NCBI RefSeq assembly: GCF_003402235.1
Contig: NZ_QEWO01000003.1
Location: 603,403 to 667,402 of the forward strand
Length of the DNA stretch: 64,000 nucleotides
Reading direction: 5' to 3'
Origin: Parahaliea mediterranea
GTDB taxonomy: Bacteria > Pseudomonadota > Gammaproteobacteria > Pseudomonadales > Halieaceae
Shown: positions 10,127-18,589 of the stretch, piece after piece
Position numbering within the stretch: position 1 is the first letter of the stretch
Layout of the letters: every line of letters starts with the position of its first letter
Program-made: the position numbers and the translations under genes
The notes under the pieces: model-generated
Told to the model about the DNA's origin: nothing
What the model saw: only the letters and a program-made list of their open reading frames with translations
The model's database searches: none

Positions 10127-10516
10127 ATGGGCGATTCACGCGATGCCATCGAAGCCGGCAACTACATCAGCCTTGCCACCCGCAAGCGCTCCGGCGACTT
10201 TGTCCCCACCCCGGTGTGGTTTGCCCCCCAGGGCGACAGCTACTATTTGTTTTCCGCCGGCGATGCCGGCAAGGTCAAGCGCCTGCGCAATTTCAGCGAG
10301 GCGCGCATCGCCCGCTGCACCGCCACCGGCAAGCTGACCGGCGAGTGGCTGGACGTTACCGCCGTTGTGCTGGACACCCCCGAGGAGTGCGCCACCGCGC
10401 TGGCTGCCCTGCGCCGCAAGTACGGCCTGCAAATGCGCATTGGCGATGTGTTCGCCCGGCTCACCGGCCGTTTTGATCGCCGCGCCTACATCCGGGTCGA
10501 TCTGCCCGCAGGTTAG
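10127..10516 (+). CDS. Pyridoxamine 5'-phosphate oxidase-like (PPOX) FMN-binding protein
   Basis: 129 residues forming a single split-barrel flavin-binding fold: YISLATRKRSGDFVPTPVW and the turn into VRVDLPAG resemble the PPOX class of F420/FMN-dependent oxidoreductases. The start ATG is preceded by AGGAG six bases upstream. Cofactor and substrate are not determined. It is convergent with the TPR/transglutaminase gene at 10517, with no gap between stop codons. The upstream 235 bases contain an 11-bp direct duplication (cattcgcggca) near 10079-10100. Confidence 0.8.
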   Translation: MGDSRDAIEAGNYISLATRKRSGDFVPTPVWFAPQGDSYYLFSAGDAGKVKRLRNFSEARIARCTATGKLTGEWLDVTAVVLDTPEECATALAALRRKYGLQMRIGDVFARLTGRFDRRAYIRVDLPAG

Positions 10517-11737
10517 CTAGCGCGCCGCCACCGCCTCCCGCCGGATGCGCTCCAGCTGCAACCGGTAGTCGTCAATGTCGCCGCGCAGGGTGGCTTCATC
10601 AATGGCGCGGGCGATATAGGCGGTGGCGGCCGCGTAGTCACCACGCCGATGCTGGATGATGCCAAGGGCATACAGCAGCCGCGCGTCGTCTTTGCGCAGC
10701 CGCAGGGCACGCTGATAGTGGGCCAGGGCGGCGTCCCAGTCCCCGGCCTCGCCGGCCTGGTCGCCCAGCCAGGCGTGGTAGTAGGGGTTGGCTTCGCGGT
10801 AGCGGGCCACACGCTCGGCCCAGTAGGCCCGCTCTGCTTCCCGCCCCTGATGCTGGTAGAGCACCAGCAGGTTGTTCATCGCCGAGCGATCGCCGGCATC
10901 CTGTTGCAGCGCGTGAAAGTAACTGCGCTCCGCCGCCCCGTACTGCCCCGCCGCCCGGTAGATCGCCCCCACATTCACCCACAGCTGGCCAGTATCGGGG
11001 CTGACCTGCAGGGCCTTCACACTCTGTTGCCAGGCCGCCGCCAGCTCCCCCGCGGCCAGGGCGTCCATGGCCAGGTTGTTGTGGTACAGGGCCAGGGCCT
11101 GGGCGTCTGTCAGAGTGCGGCTGCCGGCAATGTCCGGGGAAGGCAGGGGGTCGATATCCACCATGTACTGCTCGCCATTGGGCAGGCGCACCAGCACGTT
11201 CACATGCAGGCGCAGGGCCACCCGCTCGCCGACGCGCGTCCATTGGGGACGCACCTCCAGCCACTGGTAACGGGCATCCAGGCCGGCCTCCCGGGCCAGG
11301 GCGACAAACAGGTGGGCATAGCTCAGGCAATTGGCCGTGCCGCGATGGAACACCTGCTGCGCGCTACCGTCGGAGAAGGCGTCGTAGCGCATGCCGAGGG
11401 TTCCGCTGCCCTTGATGGCCGAATGCAGGTTAAGCAGCCGCTGGCGCGGCCCGGCGGAGCGCGGGGCATAGCGCGCCACAAAGTCGCGCATGTCATCATC
11501 AAGCACAAGCAGGCCCGGACTCTGCAACGCTGCAGCCTCGGCCAGCGTCACCACCTGCCCATCGGCCTGCAGTGGCGGCAGCGCCGCCACCGCCGCGCGC
11601 AGAGAGGGCCGGTGGGCACAGGCGCACAGCAGGGCGAAGCAAAACAGCAGGGAAAAGCCGAACAAAGGACGCAGCAGGCACACACGCCGGTTGCCGCACC
11701 AGCGCCAACATCCTGTGCCGGGCACAGGTTTCGCCAT
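10517..11737 (-). CDS. TPR protein with transglutaminase-like domain, secreted or lipoprotein
   Basis: 406 residues. The N-terminus has a long hydrophobic stretch (about 25-40) ending in LLCAC, a poor but possible lipobox. Residues about 95-200 form a transglutaminase-like (papain-fold) domain with a Cys in TANCLSYA, His in LHVNVL and Asp in MVDIDP, the expected catalytic triad order. The C-terminal half carries several TPR units (for example LWVNVGAIYRAAGQYGAAE and PYYHAWLGDQAGEAGDWDAA). Such proteins are probably periplasmic peptidase-like or scaffold proteins; no substrate is known. The short leader and start choice are moderately uncertain. Confidence 0.75.
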   Translation of the reverse strand: MAKPVPGTGCWRWCGNRRVCLLRPLFGFSLLFCFALLCACAHRPSLRAAVAALPPLQADGQVVTLAEAAALQSPGLLVLDDDMRDFVARYAPRSAGPRQRLLNLHSAIKGSGTLGMRYDAFSDGSAQQVFHRGTANCLSYAHLFVALAREAGLDARYQWLEVRPQWTRVGERVALRLHVNVLVRLPNGEQYMVDIDPLPSPDIAGSRTLTDAQALALYHNNLAMDALAAGELAAAWQQSVKALQVSPDTGQLWVNVGAIYRAAGQYGAAERSYFHALQQDAGDRSAMNNLLVLYQHQGREAERAYWAERVARYREANPYYHAWLGDQAGEAGDWDAALAHYQRALRLRKDDARLLYALGIIQHRRGDYAAATAYIARAIDEATLRGDIDDYRLQLERIRREAVAAR

Positions 11738-11872
11738 GGCGTCCTCCCACGCGCTGCATCGCCAAGCGTACAGCGTGTAAAAACAGCGCGTAGAAAGAGT
11801 ATAGCCCGGGGGGGGATCGCCGGAGGGAAGGTGAACGGCGGGCGTACTCGCCGCAGCGCAGGGCTTTAGCCC

Positions 11873-12325
11873 TCAGCCGTATTGCAGCTCGCAGAACAGG
11901 GCGGCCAGTGCCTCCACATAGGCCACGTCCGCCGCCGAAAAGCGGTTGTGTGTGGGGCTGTCGATGTCCAGCACCCCGGTGCAGGTATCCCCCTGCCACA
12001 GGGGCACCACCACCTCCGAGCGCGAGCGCACGTCGCAGGCGATATGTCCGGGAAAGGCGTGTACATCCGCCACCACCTGGGTGACACCCTGGGCGACCGC
12101 CGTGCCGCACACGCCCTTGCCCACCGGGATGCGCAGGCAGGCCGGGCGCCCCTGGAAGGGCCCCAGCACCAGTTCATCACCGCGCAGGAAGTAAAAGCCA
12201 AGCCAGTTGATATCGTCCAGCTGCTCGTAGAGAAAGGCCGAGAAGTTGGCGGCGTTGGCAATGACATCGGGCTCGCCGGACAGCAGGCCGGTTAGCTGGA
12301 GCCGGGCTTCGTCGAGGGGGAGCAT
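11873..12325 (-). CDS. msrC: Free methionine-(R)-sulfoxide reductase, GAF domain
   Basis: 150-residue single GAF-domain enzyme that reduces free Met-R-sulfoxide. All three family cysteines are present: ACLRI, GKGVCG and HIACD, corresponding to the resolving and catalytic Cys trio of fRMsr. The opening LDEARLQLTGLLSGEPDVIANAANFSA and the WLGFYFLRGDELVLGPFQG core are characteristic. It starts three bases after the cysH stop on the same strand, so sulfur assimilation and sulfoxide repair may be co-transcribed. Confidence 0.9.
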   Translation of the reverse strand: MLPLDEARLQLTGLLSGEPDVIANAANFSAFLYEQLDDINWLGFYFLRGDELVLGPFQGRPACLRIPVGKGVCGTAVAQGVTQVVADVHAFPGHIACDVRSRSEVVVPLWQGDTCTGVLDIDSPTHNRFSAADVAYVEALAALFCELQYG

Positions 12326-12328
12326 GGC

Positions 12329-12955
12329 TCAGGCCGCGGTGTGCAGCCCGCACTCCCGGCCATCCATCACCTTGGTGGGGTCAAAATAATGCTTGCAGGT
12401 CGGCAGCCCGTGCTGCGCCATGTAGGCGTCCACCTGCGCGTCGGACCAGTAGAAAATCGGCGCCACCTTCACAATGCCCCGGGCATCGTGCGACACAACA
12501 TCCAGGGTCTTGCGGTGTTCGGTCTCTTCCCGGCGAATGCCGGTCAGCCAGAAGTCCGGCTGGAAGTCGGCCAGGGCGCGGTCGAAGGGCTCCAGCTTCA
12601 CCTGGCGGGTGAACTCCGCGTGGCGCGCTTCCTCGTCCACCGTGGGAATGCCACCCATGATGGCGTTGCGGCGCTCCGAGGTCATCTGCGGCGAGTAGAC
12701 GTGGATGTTCAGTTTGAGGTCGCGAATCAAGCGCTCCGCCACCACATAGGTGTCGCGCAGGTTGTAGCCGGTGTCCACCCAGATGGTGGGCACCGAAGGG
12801 TCCACCTGGCTCACCAGGTGCAGCATTACCGCCGCGTTACGCCCCATACTGGTGGTGGCAATCGTGCGCCCACCCTGGGCAAGCGCCCAGCGCACAATGG
12901 CCTCGGGAGAGGCATTGCGCAGTTCGGCATTGGCGCTGTCGATGTTCAGTTGCAA
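12329..12955 (-). CDS. cysH: Phosphoadenylyl-sulfate reductase (thioredoxin type)
   Basis: Reduces activated sulfate to sulfite for cysteine synthesis. The protein ends in the catalytic ECGLH motif (in GRECGLHTAA), and has the PP-loop-like TTSMGRNAAVMLHL and the TGIRREETEHR segment. The paired Cys motifs of [4Fe-4S] APS reductases are absent, so a PAPS-specific enzyme is favoured. The frame is open further upstream to 13105, but that extension reads as non-family hydrophobic sequence and overlaps a good promoter (12991-13019); I therefore choose the TTG at 12955 (AAGG ten bases upstream), giving 208 residues. The start is uncertain, the family is not. Confidence 0.85.
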   Translation of the reverse strand: MQLNIDSANAELRNASPEAIVRWALAQGGRTIATTSMGRNAAVMLHLVSQVDPSVPTIWVDTGYNLRDTYVVAERLIRDLKLNIHVYSPQMTSERRNAIMGGIPTVDEEARHAEFTRQVKLEPFDRALADFQPDFWLTGIRREETEHRKTLDVVSHDARGIVKVAPIFYWSDAQVDAYMAQHGLPTCKHYFDPTKVMDGRECGLHTAA

Positions 12956-12990
12956 AGCGGAATGGGCCTTGTGGGTGTATGAGACGCGAA

Positions 12991-13019
12991 ACTTTAATGA
13001 ATCAAAACAGCAGAGACAA
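12991..13019 (-). promoter_or_regulatory. Candidate sigma-70 promoter for cysH
   Basis: On the minus strand TTGTCT (13019-13014) and TAAAGT (12996-12991) are separated by 17 bases in an AT-rich patch inside otherwise GC-rich DNA. Transcription would start near 12984, about 29 bases before the proposed TTG start of cysH. No obvious CysB site was identified. Confidence 0.45.
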
Positions 13020-13104
13020 ATAACGATCGGGTATATGGTTATAGCCGCCCGCACGCTCTCCGCGCCTGAACCATTGCGCCAGTTTGCCTGGCACTTTGCC
13101 AACA

Positions 13105-13133
13105 TTGCCGGCGGCTACCGGGGCGCCAATACT
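13105..13133 (+). promoter_or_regulatory. Candidate promoter for the flavoprotein gene at 13166
   Basis: TTGCCG (13105-13110) and AATACT (13128-13133) with 17-base spacing, each matching four of six consensus bases, lie 33 bases before the ATG at 13166. A GGAG sequence precedes that ATG. Weak evidence in GC-rich DNA. Confidence 0.3.
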
Positions 13134-13165
13134 GGGCCGATAAAAGTCATCTCTGGAGCAACACC

Positions 13166-14293
13166 ATGGCCAACCCCCTGTGTGCAAAACTCGGCATCGA
13201 CTACCCCATCTTCGCCTTCACCCACTGCCGCGACGTGGTGGTGGCGGTGAGCAAGGCCGGCGGCATTGGCGTACTGGGCGCCGTCGGCTTCACCCCGGAG
13301 CAATTAAAAGAAGAACTGGACTGGATTGACGAGCACATCGGCGACAAGCCCTACGGCGTGGACATCGTCATTCCCCAGAAGTACGAAGGCATGGGCGACA
13401 TGAGTGCCGAGGAACTGGAGAAAAAGCTGTGGGAGATGGTGCCGAAGGAACACATCGACTTCGCCCAGAAACTGCTGGCCGATCACGGCGTGCCCGAGTG
13501 GCCCGACGGCAGCACCAGCATGGGCCTGCTGGGCTGGACCGAGGCCAGCGCCACCCCCCTGCTGCAGGAAGCCCTGACCCGACCCAAGTGCAAACTGATC
13601 GCCAACGCCCTGGGTACCCCGCCGGCGGACAAAATCAAACAGGTGCAGGACTCCGGCCGCCTGATCGGCGCCCTGTGCGGCAAGGTCAAGCAGGCCGTGG
13701 CCCACAAGAACGCGGGCCTGGACTTTGTGGTTGCCCAAGGCGGTGAAGGTGGCGGCCACACCGGCGATGTGGGGTCGGTGGTGCTGTGGCCGCAGATTGT
13801 CGATGCCATTGGCGATTTGCCCATGCTCGCCGCCGGCGGCATCGGCAACGGCCGGCAGATTGCCGCCGCCCTGGCCATGGGCGCCGCCGGGGTGTGGACC
13901 GGCTCCCTCTGGCTCACCGTGGAAGAAGCCCACACCCAGCCGGCGCAGAAGCAGTCGCTGCTGGACGCCACCAGCGAAGACACCGTGCGCTCCCGCTCCT
14001 GGACCGGCAAATCCTGCCGCATGCTGAAAAACGAATGGACCGAGGCATGGGCCCGGGAAGACACCCCCGAACCCCTGGGCATGCCGCTGCAGGGGCTAGT
14101 GACCTCCGACGGCATCCGTCGCACCTCTGTTTACGCCGACAAGGGCGAGTGCCAGAAAGTGGCCTTCAATCCCTGCGGACAGGTGATCGGCCAGATCAAC
14201 CAGGTGGAATCCTGCCGCCAGGTGATGCAGCGCCTGCTGGAAGAGTACGTGGATGCCGTGGGCATGGCGGGGGCAATGCTGCCGGACAGCTGA
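13166..14293 (+). CDS. Nitronate monooxygenase-like NAD(P)H-dependent flavin oxidoreductase
   Basis: 375-residue FMN-binding TIM-barrel protein of the 2-nitropropane dioxygenase family. Typical elements are the opening YPIFAFTHCRDVVVAVSKAGG, the FMN phosphate loop region AQGGEGGGHTGDVGS and AAGGIGNGRQIAAAL. It lacks obvious features of the trans-2-enoyl reductase FabK, and the substrate may not be a nitronate in vivo. Monocistronic between a divergent cysH and a strong terminator. Confidence 0.85.
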   Translation: MANPLCAKLGIDYPIFAFTHCRDVVVAVSKAGGIGVLGAVGFTPEQLKEELDWIDEHIGDKPYGVDIVIPQKYEGMGDMSAEELEKKLWEMVPKEHIDFAQKLLADHGVPEWPDGSTSMGLLGWTEASATPLLQEALTRPKCKLIANALGTPPADKIKQVQDSGRLIGALCGKVKQAVAHKNAGLDFVVAQGGEGGGHTGDVGSVVLWPQIVDAIGDLPMLAAGGIGNGRQIAAALAMGAAGVWTGSLWLTVEEAHTQPAQKQSLLDATSEDTVRSRSWTGKSCRMLKNEWTEAWAREDTPEPLGMPLQGLVTSDGIRRTSVYADKGECQKVAFNPCGQVIGQINQVESCRQVMQRLLEEYVDAVGMAGAMLPDS

Positions 14294-14310
14294 GACGCTC
14301 CGGCGATACC

Positions 14311-14346
14311 CAAAAGGGCGGCACCGCACGGCGGGCCGCCCTTTTG
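14311..14346. terminator. Bidirectional intrinsic terminator
   Basis: A perfect 12-bp inverted repeat, CAAAAGGGCGGC (14311-14322) and GCCGCCCTTTTG (14335-14346), with a 12-base loop. Each arm ends in a T4 run on its own strand, so it can stop both the flavoprotein gene (from the left) and the convergent TonB receptor gene (from the right). Confidence 0.9.
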
Positions 14347-14392
14347 CGTGTGAGGGGCGCCCGATGAGCGGGCGCCCTGTGCTAGCGGATGA

Positions 14393-16744
14393 TCAGAAGG
14401 ATACCTGCAGGCTCAACCAGTAGTTGCGACCCGCGGCCATCACGTTGTAGTGGTCGGTGAAGATCACTTCGTCGGAGTCGGCGTCATAGAGTCCGTCGCC
14501 GTTGATGTCGACAAAGTCTGTGCTGTAGGTGGTGAAGTCTTCATCCAGCAGGTTGTTGACGCGGCCGGTGAGGGCAATGTTGTCGGTGATGGCGTAACGG
14601 ATGCCCAGGTTCCACAAGTCGTAGTTTTCATAGTACTGGGCCTTGTCCAGCAACTCGTTCCAGCCGCGGTAGCGGTCGGAGCGCAGCTCGCCCTGCAGGG
14701 TCAGGGTCAGGCTGTCGAGCACCTGCCAGTCCAGGGTCACATTGGCCATGTGCTCGGCGGTGTTGGTCAGGGGCCTGCCTTCCTCGGGGCCGCTTTGCTG
14801 TTCGCTGTCGGTCCAGGTGTAGTTGGCGTTCAGGGTCCAGCGCTCGCTGATCAGGTAGCGGCCGGCCACTTCCACACCCTGCAGGTCAACCTCGTCGATG
14901 TTGATCTTCTGGCTGTAGGTGCTGTAACCGAGCTGGTCGTAGGCACCCAGGTTCACGCAGGGGCGCACACCGCCGGTGGCCTCGCAGCTCAGCACGGTGT
15001 CGCCGCGGGCGATTTTGTCCTCGAAGCTGGTGTTGAAGTAGGTGATGTTGAATTTGTGGCCGTCTTCACCGTCCCAGTACAGGGCCACTTCACTGTTCAC
15101 GCTGGTTTCCGGCTCCAGCTCGGGGTTGCCGGCGAAGGGCGAGGTGCCCTGGCCGCCAAAGCCGGTGATGCCGTCGTAGAGGTCGGTGGTCTGGGGCGTT
15201 TTGTAGCCGGTGGCCACCCCGCCCTTGACGGTCCAGGTGGGGCTCAGGCTGTATACGCCGTACAGGCGCGGCGATACCTGGCTGCCGAACACGTCGTGCT
15301 CGTCGTAGCGCACGCCGGCGGTGACCGTGAGCGGGGTGATGGGGCTCCAGCTGTCTTCGACGAACAGGGAGTACATTTTCTGTTCCTGCACCGCGCCGGG
15401 GCTGTTGCTCTCCATGCCGAACACGCCGTCTTCCAGCTCGCCGTCAATCACCTGCCCACCAATCACCAGCATGTGGCTGCCGAAGGCCTGCAGCGGAATA
15501 TCCAGGCGTGCATCCAGGGTGTACTGGCTGCTGTCCAGCGGGCGGGCGGGGCGCGGCAGGAAGGTGGCCTCGGCCAGGTCCTTGCGCGCCTGTTCTTCCA
15601 TGCCGGCGTAGGCGCCGGTGCCGTAGTACATCTGTGCCAGCAGCAGGCGCTCGTCAACGGTCAGCGGCAGGGTGCGGCCTTCGTTCTTGGTGTCCACGTA
15701 GGCCAGGCTCACGGTGCTGGTGCCGAAGTTCCAGTTGCCCTCGTGGCTGATGGACCACCACTCGCGGCTGAACTCCTGATCCGCCGCGTAGCCGGCGCGG
15801 GGGTTGAGCTGCCCACGGCGCTCCTGCCACAGGGCTTCGATATTGTCCTTGGTGCCCAGCGGATAGCTCAGTTCGCCGGTTTGCGGGTTGGTGAAGGGGG
15901 TGTTGTCGTACACCTGGTTGGACTTGTCGTAGTCCAGGCGCAGGGTATTGCGATCGCCCGGCGTCCAGGTGAGGGTGAAACCGTATTCCTTGGTCTCGCT
16001 CTCCACGGTGCGGCCGCCGCCGCCAAAGCCGACGCTGCGCACATGAATGTCGCCATTGGGGTCGCGGATGGGATCAAGCTCGGGTGAGGAGGCCTCGGTT
16101 TCGTAGTAGCTGCCGCGCACGCCCAGGCCCAGCACGCCTTCGATCAGCGGGCCAGTGGCGCTGAAGTCCACCTGCATGTCGTTGCCGAAGTCGTCGTTCT
16201 CCTGCATCGTGCCGCTGATGCTGCTGGAGCCGTACCACTCATCGGACACCTTCTTGGTGATGATGTTGATCACCCCGCCCAGGGCGTCGGCGCCGTAGAG
16301 GGTGGAGGCCGGGCCGCGGATAATCTCGATGCGCTCAATGGCCTCCGCCGGGGGCATGTGGCCAAAGGCATTGCCGCCGAAGTTGTTGGGGTAGATGTCG
16401 CCGTGGTTGTTCTGGCGCTTGCCGTCGATCAGGTAGAGGGTGTACTCGCCGGTGAGGCCGCGCATGCTGACGCTGCCCTGGCCGGTTTTGTCGCGGGTGG
16501 TGCCAATGTCGATGCCCTCCTGGTACTTGAGCATGTCCAGCAGATTGACGTGGGGGCGCGACAGAATCTCCTGCTGGGAGATCACCGAAATGCTCGCGGG
16601 CGCGTCGGTCAGCTTTTGTTCGTAGCCGGAGGCGGTAACGACCATTTCCTCCATGGCGGGCTTTTTGTCGGCGATGGCGGCTGGCGCCAGTGTCAGCGAA
16701 ATAGCGGCAGCCAGTGCGCCGCGCTGGAAGGTGGCAGATGTCAT
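14393..16744 (-). CDS. TonB-dependent outer-membrane receptor, probably siderophore type
   Basis: 783 residues from the ATG at 16744, which has AGGGG eight bases upstream. Signal peptide (to about residue 25), then a plug domain starting EEMVVTASGYEQKLTDAPASI, as in FepA/CirA-type ferric siderophore receptors, with GPASTLYGADALGG later in the plug. The 22-strand barrel ends in Phe (SLQVSF), as required for BAM insertion. A Fur box lies 37-55 bases upstream, so iron-repressed expression is likely. The ligand cannot be named; no siderophore synthesis genes are adjacent. Confidence 0.93.
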   Translation of the reverse strand: MTSATFQRGALAAAISLTLAPAAIADKKPAMEEMVVTASGYEQKLTDAPASISVISQQEILSRPHVNLLDMLKYQEGIDIGTTRDKTGQGSVSMRGLTGEYTLYLIDGKRQNNHGDIYPNNFGGNAFGHMPPAEAIERIEIIRGPASTLYGADALGGVINIITKKVSDEWYGSSSISGTMQENDDFGNDMQVDFSATGPLIEGVLGLGVRGSYYETEASSPELDPIRDPNGDIHVRSVGFGGGGRTVESETKEYGFTLTWTPGDRNTLRLDYDKSNQVYDNTPFTNPQTGELSYPLGTKDNIEALWQERRGQLNPRAGYAADQEFSREWWSISHEGNWNFGTSTVSLAYVDTKNEGRTLPLTVDERLLLAQMYYGTGAYAGMEEQARKDLAEATFLPRPARPLDSSQYTLDARLDIPLQAFGSHMLVIGGQVIDGELEDGVFGMESNSPGAVQEQKMYSLFVEDSWSPITPLTVTAGVRYDEHDVFGSQVSPRLYGVYSLSPTWTVKGGVATGYKTPQTTDLYDGITGFGGQGTSPFAGNPELEPETSVNSEVALYWDGEDGHKFNITYFNTSFEDKIARGDTVLSCEATGGVRPCVNLGAYDQLGYSTYSQKINIDEVDLQGVEVAGRYLISERWTLNANYTWTDSEQQSGPEEGRPLTNTAEHMANVTLDWQVLDSLTLTLQGELRSDRYRGWNELLDKAQYYENYDLWNLGIRYAITDNIALTGRVNNLLDEDFTTYSTDFVDINGDGLYDADSDEVIFTDHYNVMAAGRNYWLSLQVSF

Positions 16745-16780
16745 GTTGTTTTTACCCCTGGAGCTTATCAATAATGCAAA

Positions 16781-16799
16781 CGATAATGATTATTGATTG
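16781..16799 (-). promoter_or_regulatory. Fur box upstream of TonB receptor
   Basis: CGATAATGATTATTGATTG matches the 7-1-7 Fur consensus TGATAATnATTATCA at most positions and is embedded in an AT-rich island upstream of the receptor start. This supports Fe2+-Fur repression. Confidence 0.7.
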
Positions 16800-16859
16800 A
16801 CTGAAAACAATCTACAGGGAGTTGTTATAGGATTTACCTATCAGGGGCCTGGGAGACCG

Positions 16860-16952
16860 ATAAAACAGGCCCTGCAGCAAGCCTGATCAGGCCAGACCCT
16901 ATCGGGCCGGGCCACGTCAGGCCAAACCGGGCCGGGCCAAACCGGGCAAAAC
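16860..16952. repeat. Short imperfect GGGCC-rich direct repeats
   Basis: Between the receptor promoter and the end of the FG-GAP gene, units such as AAACCGGGCCGGGCC and CAGGCCAGACCC recur with variation (three or more imperfect copies of CCGGGCCAAAC). They could form local secondary structure. No known element recognised. Confidence 0.4.
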
Positions 16953-16966
16953 TGCGCCATCCTTAG

Positions 16967-18589
16967 TTAGTGAGCGGCAGCCCGCTTGTTCGGTGCAACC
17001 CGGGTAGAGCGCGGGTCGTAGTGCGCGCGCCAGTCGGCAGGCGGCAGTGGCAGGTGGCGGCTCTCCTGTTGCCGGGCCGGGGCAAAGGCCGGCTCGGCCT
17101 GCGCGCTGCGGCGCTGCTCCAGCCAGAACACCCCATCGAAGCTGCCGGCATTGCCGCGGGTGGCCACAAAATCCAGGTCGCCGTCACCGTCCATGTCACG
17201 GGGCAGAAACTCGTCGTACATGCCGCGCACCCGGCGCGCAATATCATGCCGCGGCCAGTCGCCGGCGCCGTCTGTGGCGCCCGGGTTCTCGAACCAGGCC
17301 AGCCGGCCGGTGGAATCGCTGGGGGTGACGCGGGGGTCGTCGTAGTCGCGGGAGGCTCCGGAATAGGCCCCGGCAAGCACGTTCACCCCGGAATAACCGC
17401 CGACCATCACATCGAGGTCACCATCTCCGTCGATATCCGCCAGGGCGTAACCGGTGAGCCAGTCCGGCAGGAAGTCGCCGATCCGGTGGTAGCGCCAGGG
17501 CGCATCCAGGGTGGCGGGCTGGGCCAGCCAGCCCAGTTTCATGGCTGCCACCTTGCCAGCCACGGACTCCATGACCACCAGCACCAGGTCCTGCCGGCCA
17601 TCGCCGTTCAAGTCGCTGACGGCGGCATGGAAGGCGCTGCTGCCCGCAGACCAGTCCGCCGCCGTGGCAAAGCCGGCGGCGATGCTGATCTCGTGCACGC
17701 GGGTGGCGAGCGCATTGGTCGCTTTGTTGGCACCGGCCTTGGTTTTAGCCCCGGGCCCCAGGTTTTCCACCAGGAACAGCCGGTTTTCCAGCCGCGAGGC
17801 AGCCAGCACATCGGCGTCGCCGTCGCTGTCGATGTCCACCGGTAGGGCAATATTCGGCACACCTTCGCGCAGCAGCACCTGCTCCCGCCAGCTGTCTGCC
17901 GCCAGCGGGTCGCCGTGCAGGGTGAGCAGGGAGGTGGTGCCCTCCAGGGGTTCGCCGGCCTGCGGGTCGATCACGTCGCTGCCGCCCTTGTTGGCCGCCA
18001 GCACATCCAGCTGGCCATCGCGATCCACATCGGCGAGGAACACCCGCAGCCAGGAGCCGCGCCCCCGGGTGGGCGCGGGGATCACATGCGGCCAGCGCCC
18101 GCTGCGGACGCCCTCGCCGGGGTTTTGGTAGTACACCAGGTGGCCTTCTTCGCAGGCAAAGAACAGATCCAGGCGGCCGTCACCGTTGATGTCGCCAATG
18201 GCGACATCTTCCGCCGCCGCGGCAATGGCCCCCTCGCCCAGGGTCACCAGGGTCCAGCGATCGGGGTCGGCGCTGCCGAAGGCGATGCGCAGATGGTTGG
18301 AGTCTTCGTGTACCGACACCACGTCGGCAAAGCCGTCGCCGTCGATATCGGCCATTTTCAGGCCATCGCCGCCCCGGATGGGCAGGCCGCCGTTGATGTC
18401 TTCGCTGTCGATGAGGTGTTCGGCCCAGCTGATATACGTGCCATCCGCGGCGCGCGCCCGGCTGGGGGTTTCGGCCACGGTGAGCACGGTGTCTTGCGCC
18501 GCGCTCACCGCCGCCGGCACCAGCAGGGCTGCGGTCACCAGCGCAGGGAAAAGCGCGAACGCCAGTACAGACTGCAGGCGCACCCTCAA
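16967..18589 (-). CDS. Secreted FG-GAP/VCBS repeat protein
   Basis: 540 residues with a signal peptide (about residues 1-30, ending SAAQD). At least seven calcium-binding-like DxDxDGxxD motifs are spaced along the protein (DIDGDGFADV, DINGDGRLDL, DVDRDGQLDV, DIDSDGDADV, DLNGDGRQDL, DIDGDGDLDV, DMDGDGDLDF), typical of an integrin-like seven-bladed propeller. The start is a TTG at 18589 (or a GTG two codons on) that overlaps the TGA of the ParA gene, so the two are translationally coupled. Likely a periplasmic or surface protein; role unknown. Confidence 0.85.
   Translation of the reverse strand: MRVRLQSVLAFALFPALVTAALLVPAAVSAAQDTVLTVAETPSRARAADGTYISWAEHLIDSEDINGGLPIRGGDGLKMADIDGDGFADVVSVHEDSNHLRIAFGSADPDRWTLVTLGEGAIAAAAEDVAIGDINGDGRLDLFFACEEGHLVYYQNPGEGVRSGRWPHVIPAPTRGRGSWLRVFLADVDRDGQLDVLAANKGGSDVIDPQAGEPLEGTTSLLTLHGDPLAADSWREQVLLREGVPNIALPVDIDSDGDADVLAASRLENRLFLVENLGPGAKTKAGANKATNALATRVHEISIAAGFATAADWSAGSSAFHAAVSDLNGDGRQDLVLVVMESVAGKVAAMKLGWLAQPATLDAPWRYHRIGDFLPDWLTGYALADIDGDGDLDVMVGGYSGVNVLAGAYSGASRDYDDPRVTPSDSTGRLAWFENPGATDGAGDWPRHDIARRVRGMYDEFLPRDMDGDGDLDFVATRGNAGSFDGVFWLEQRRSAQAEPAFAPARQQESRHLPLPPADWRAHYDPRSTRVAPNKRAAAH

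Noticed and set aside
12956..13105. N-terminal extension of cysH
   Set aside because: No family similarity, hydrophobic and Cys-rich, and overlaps a plausible promoter for the shorter gene.
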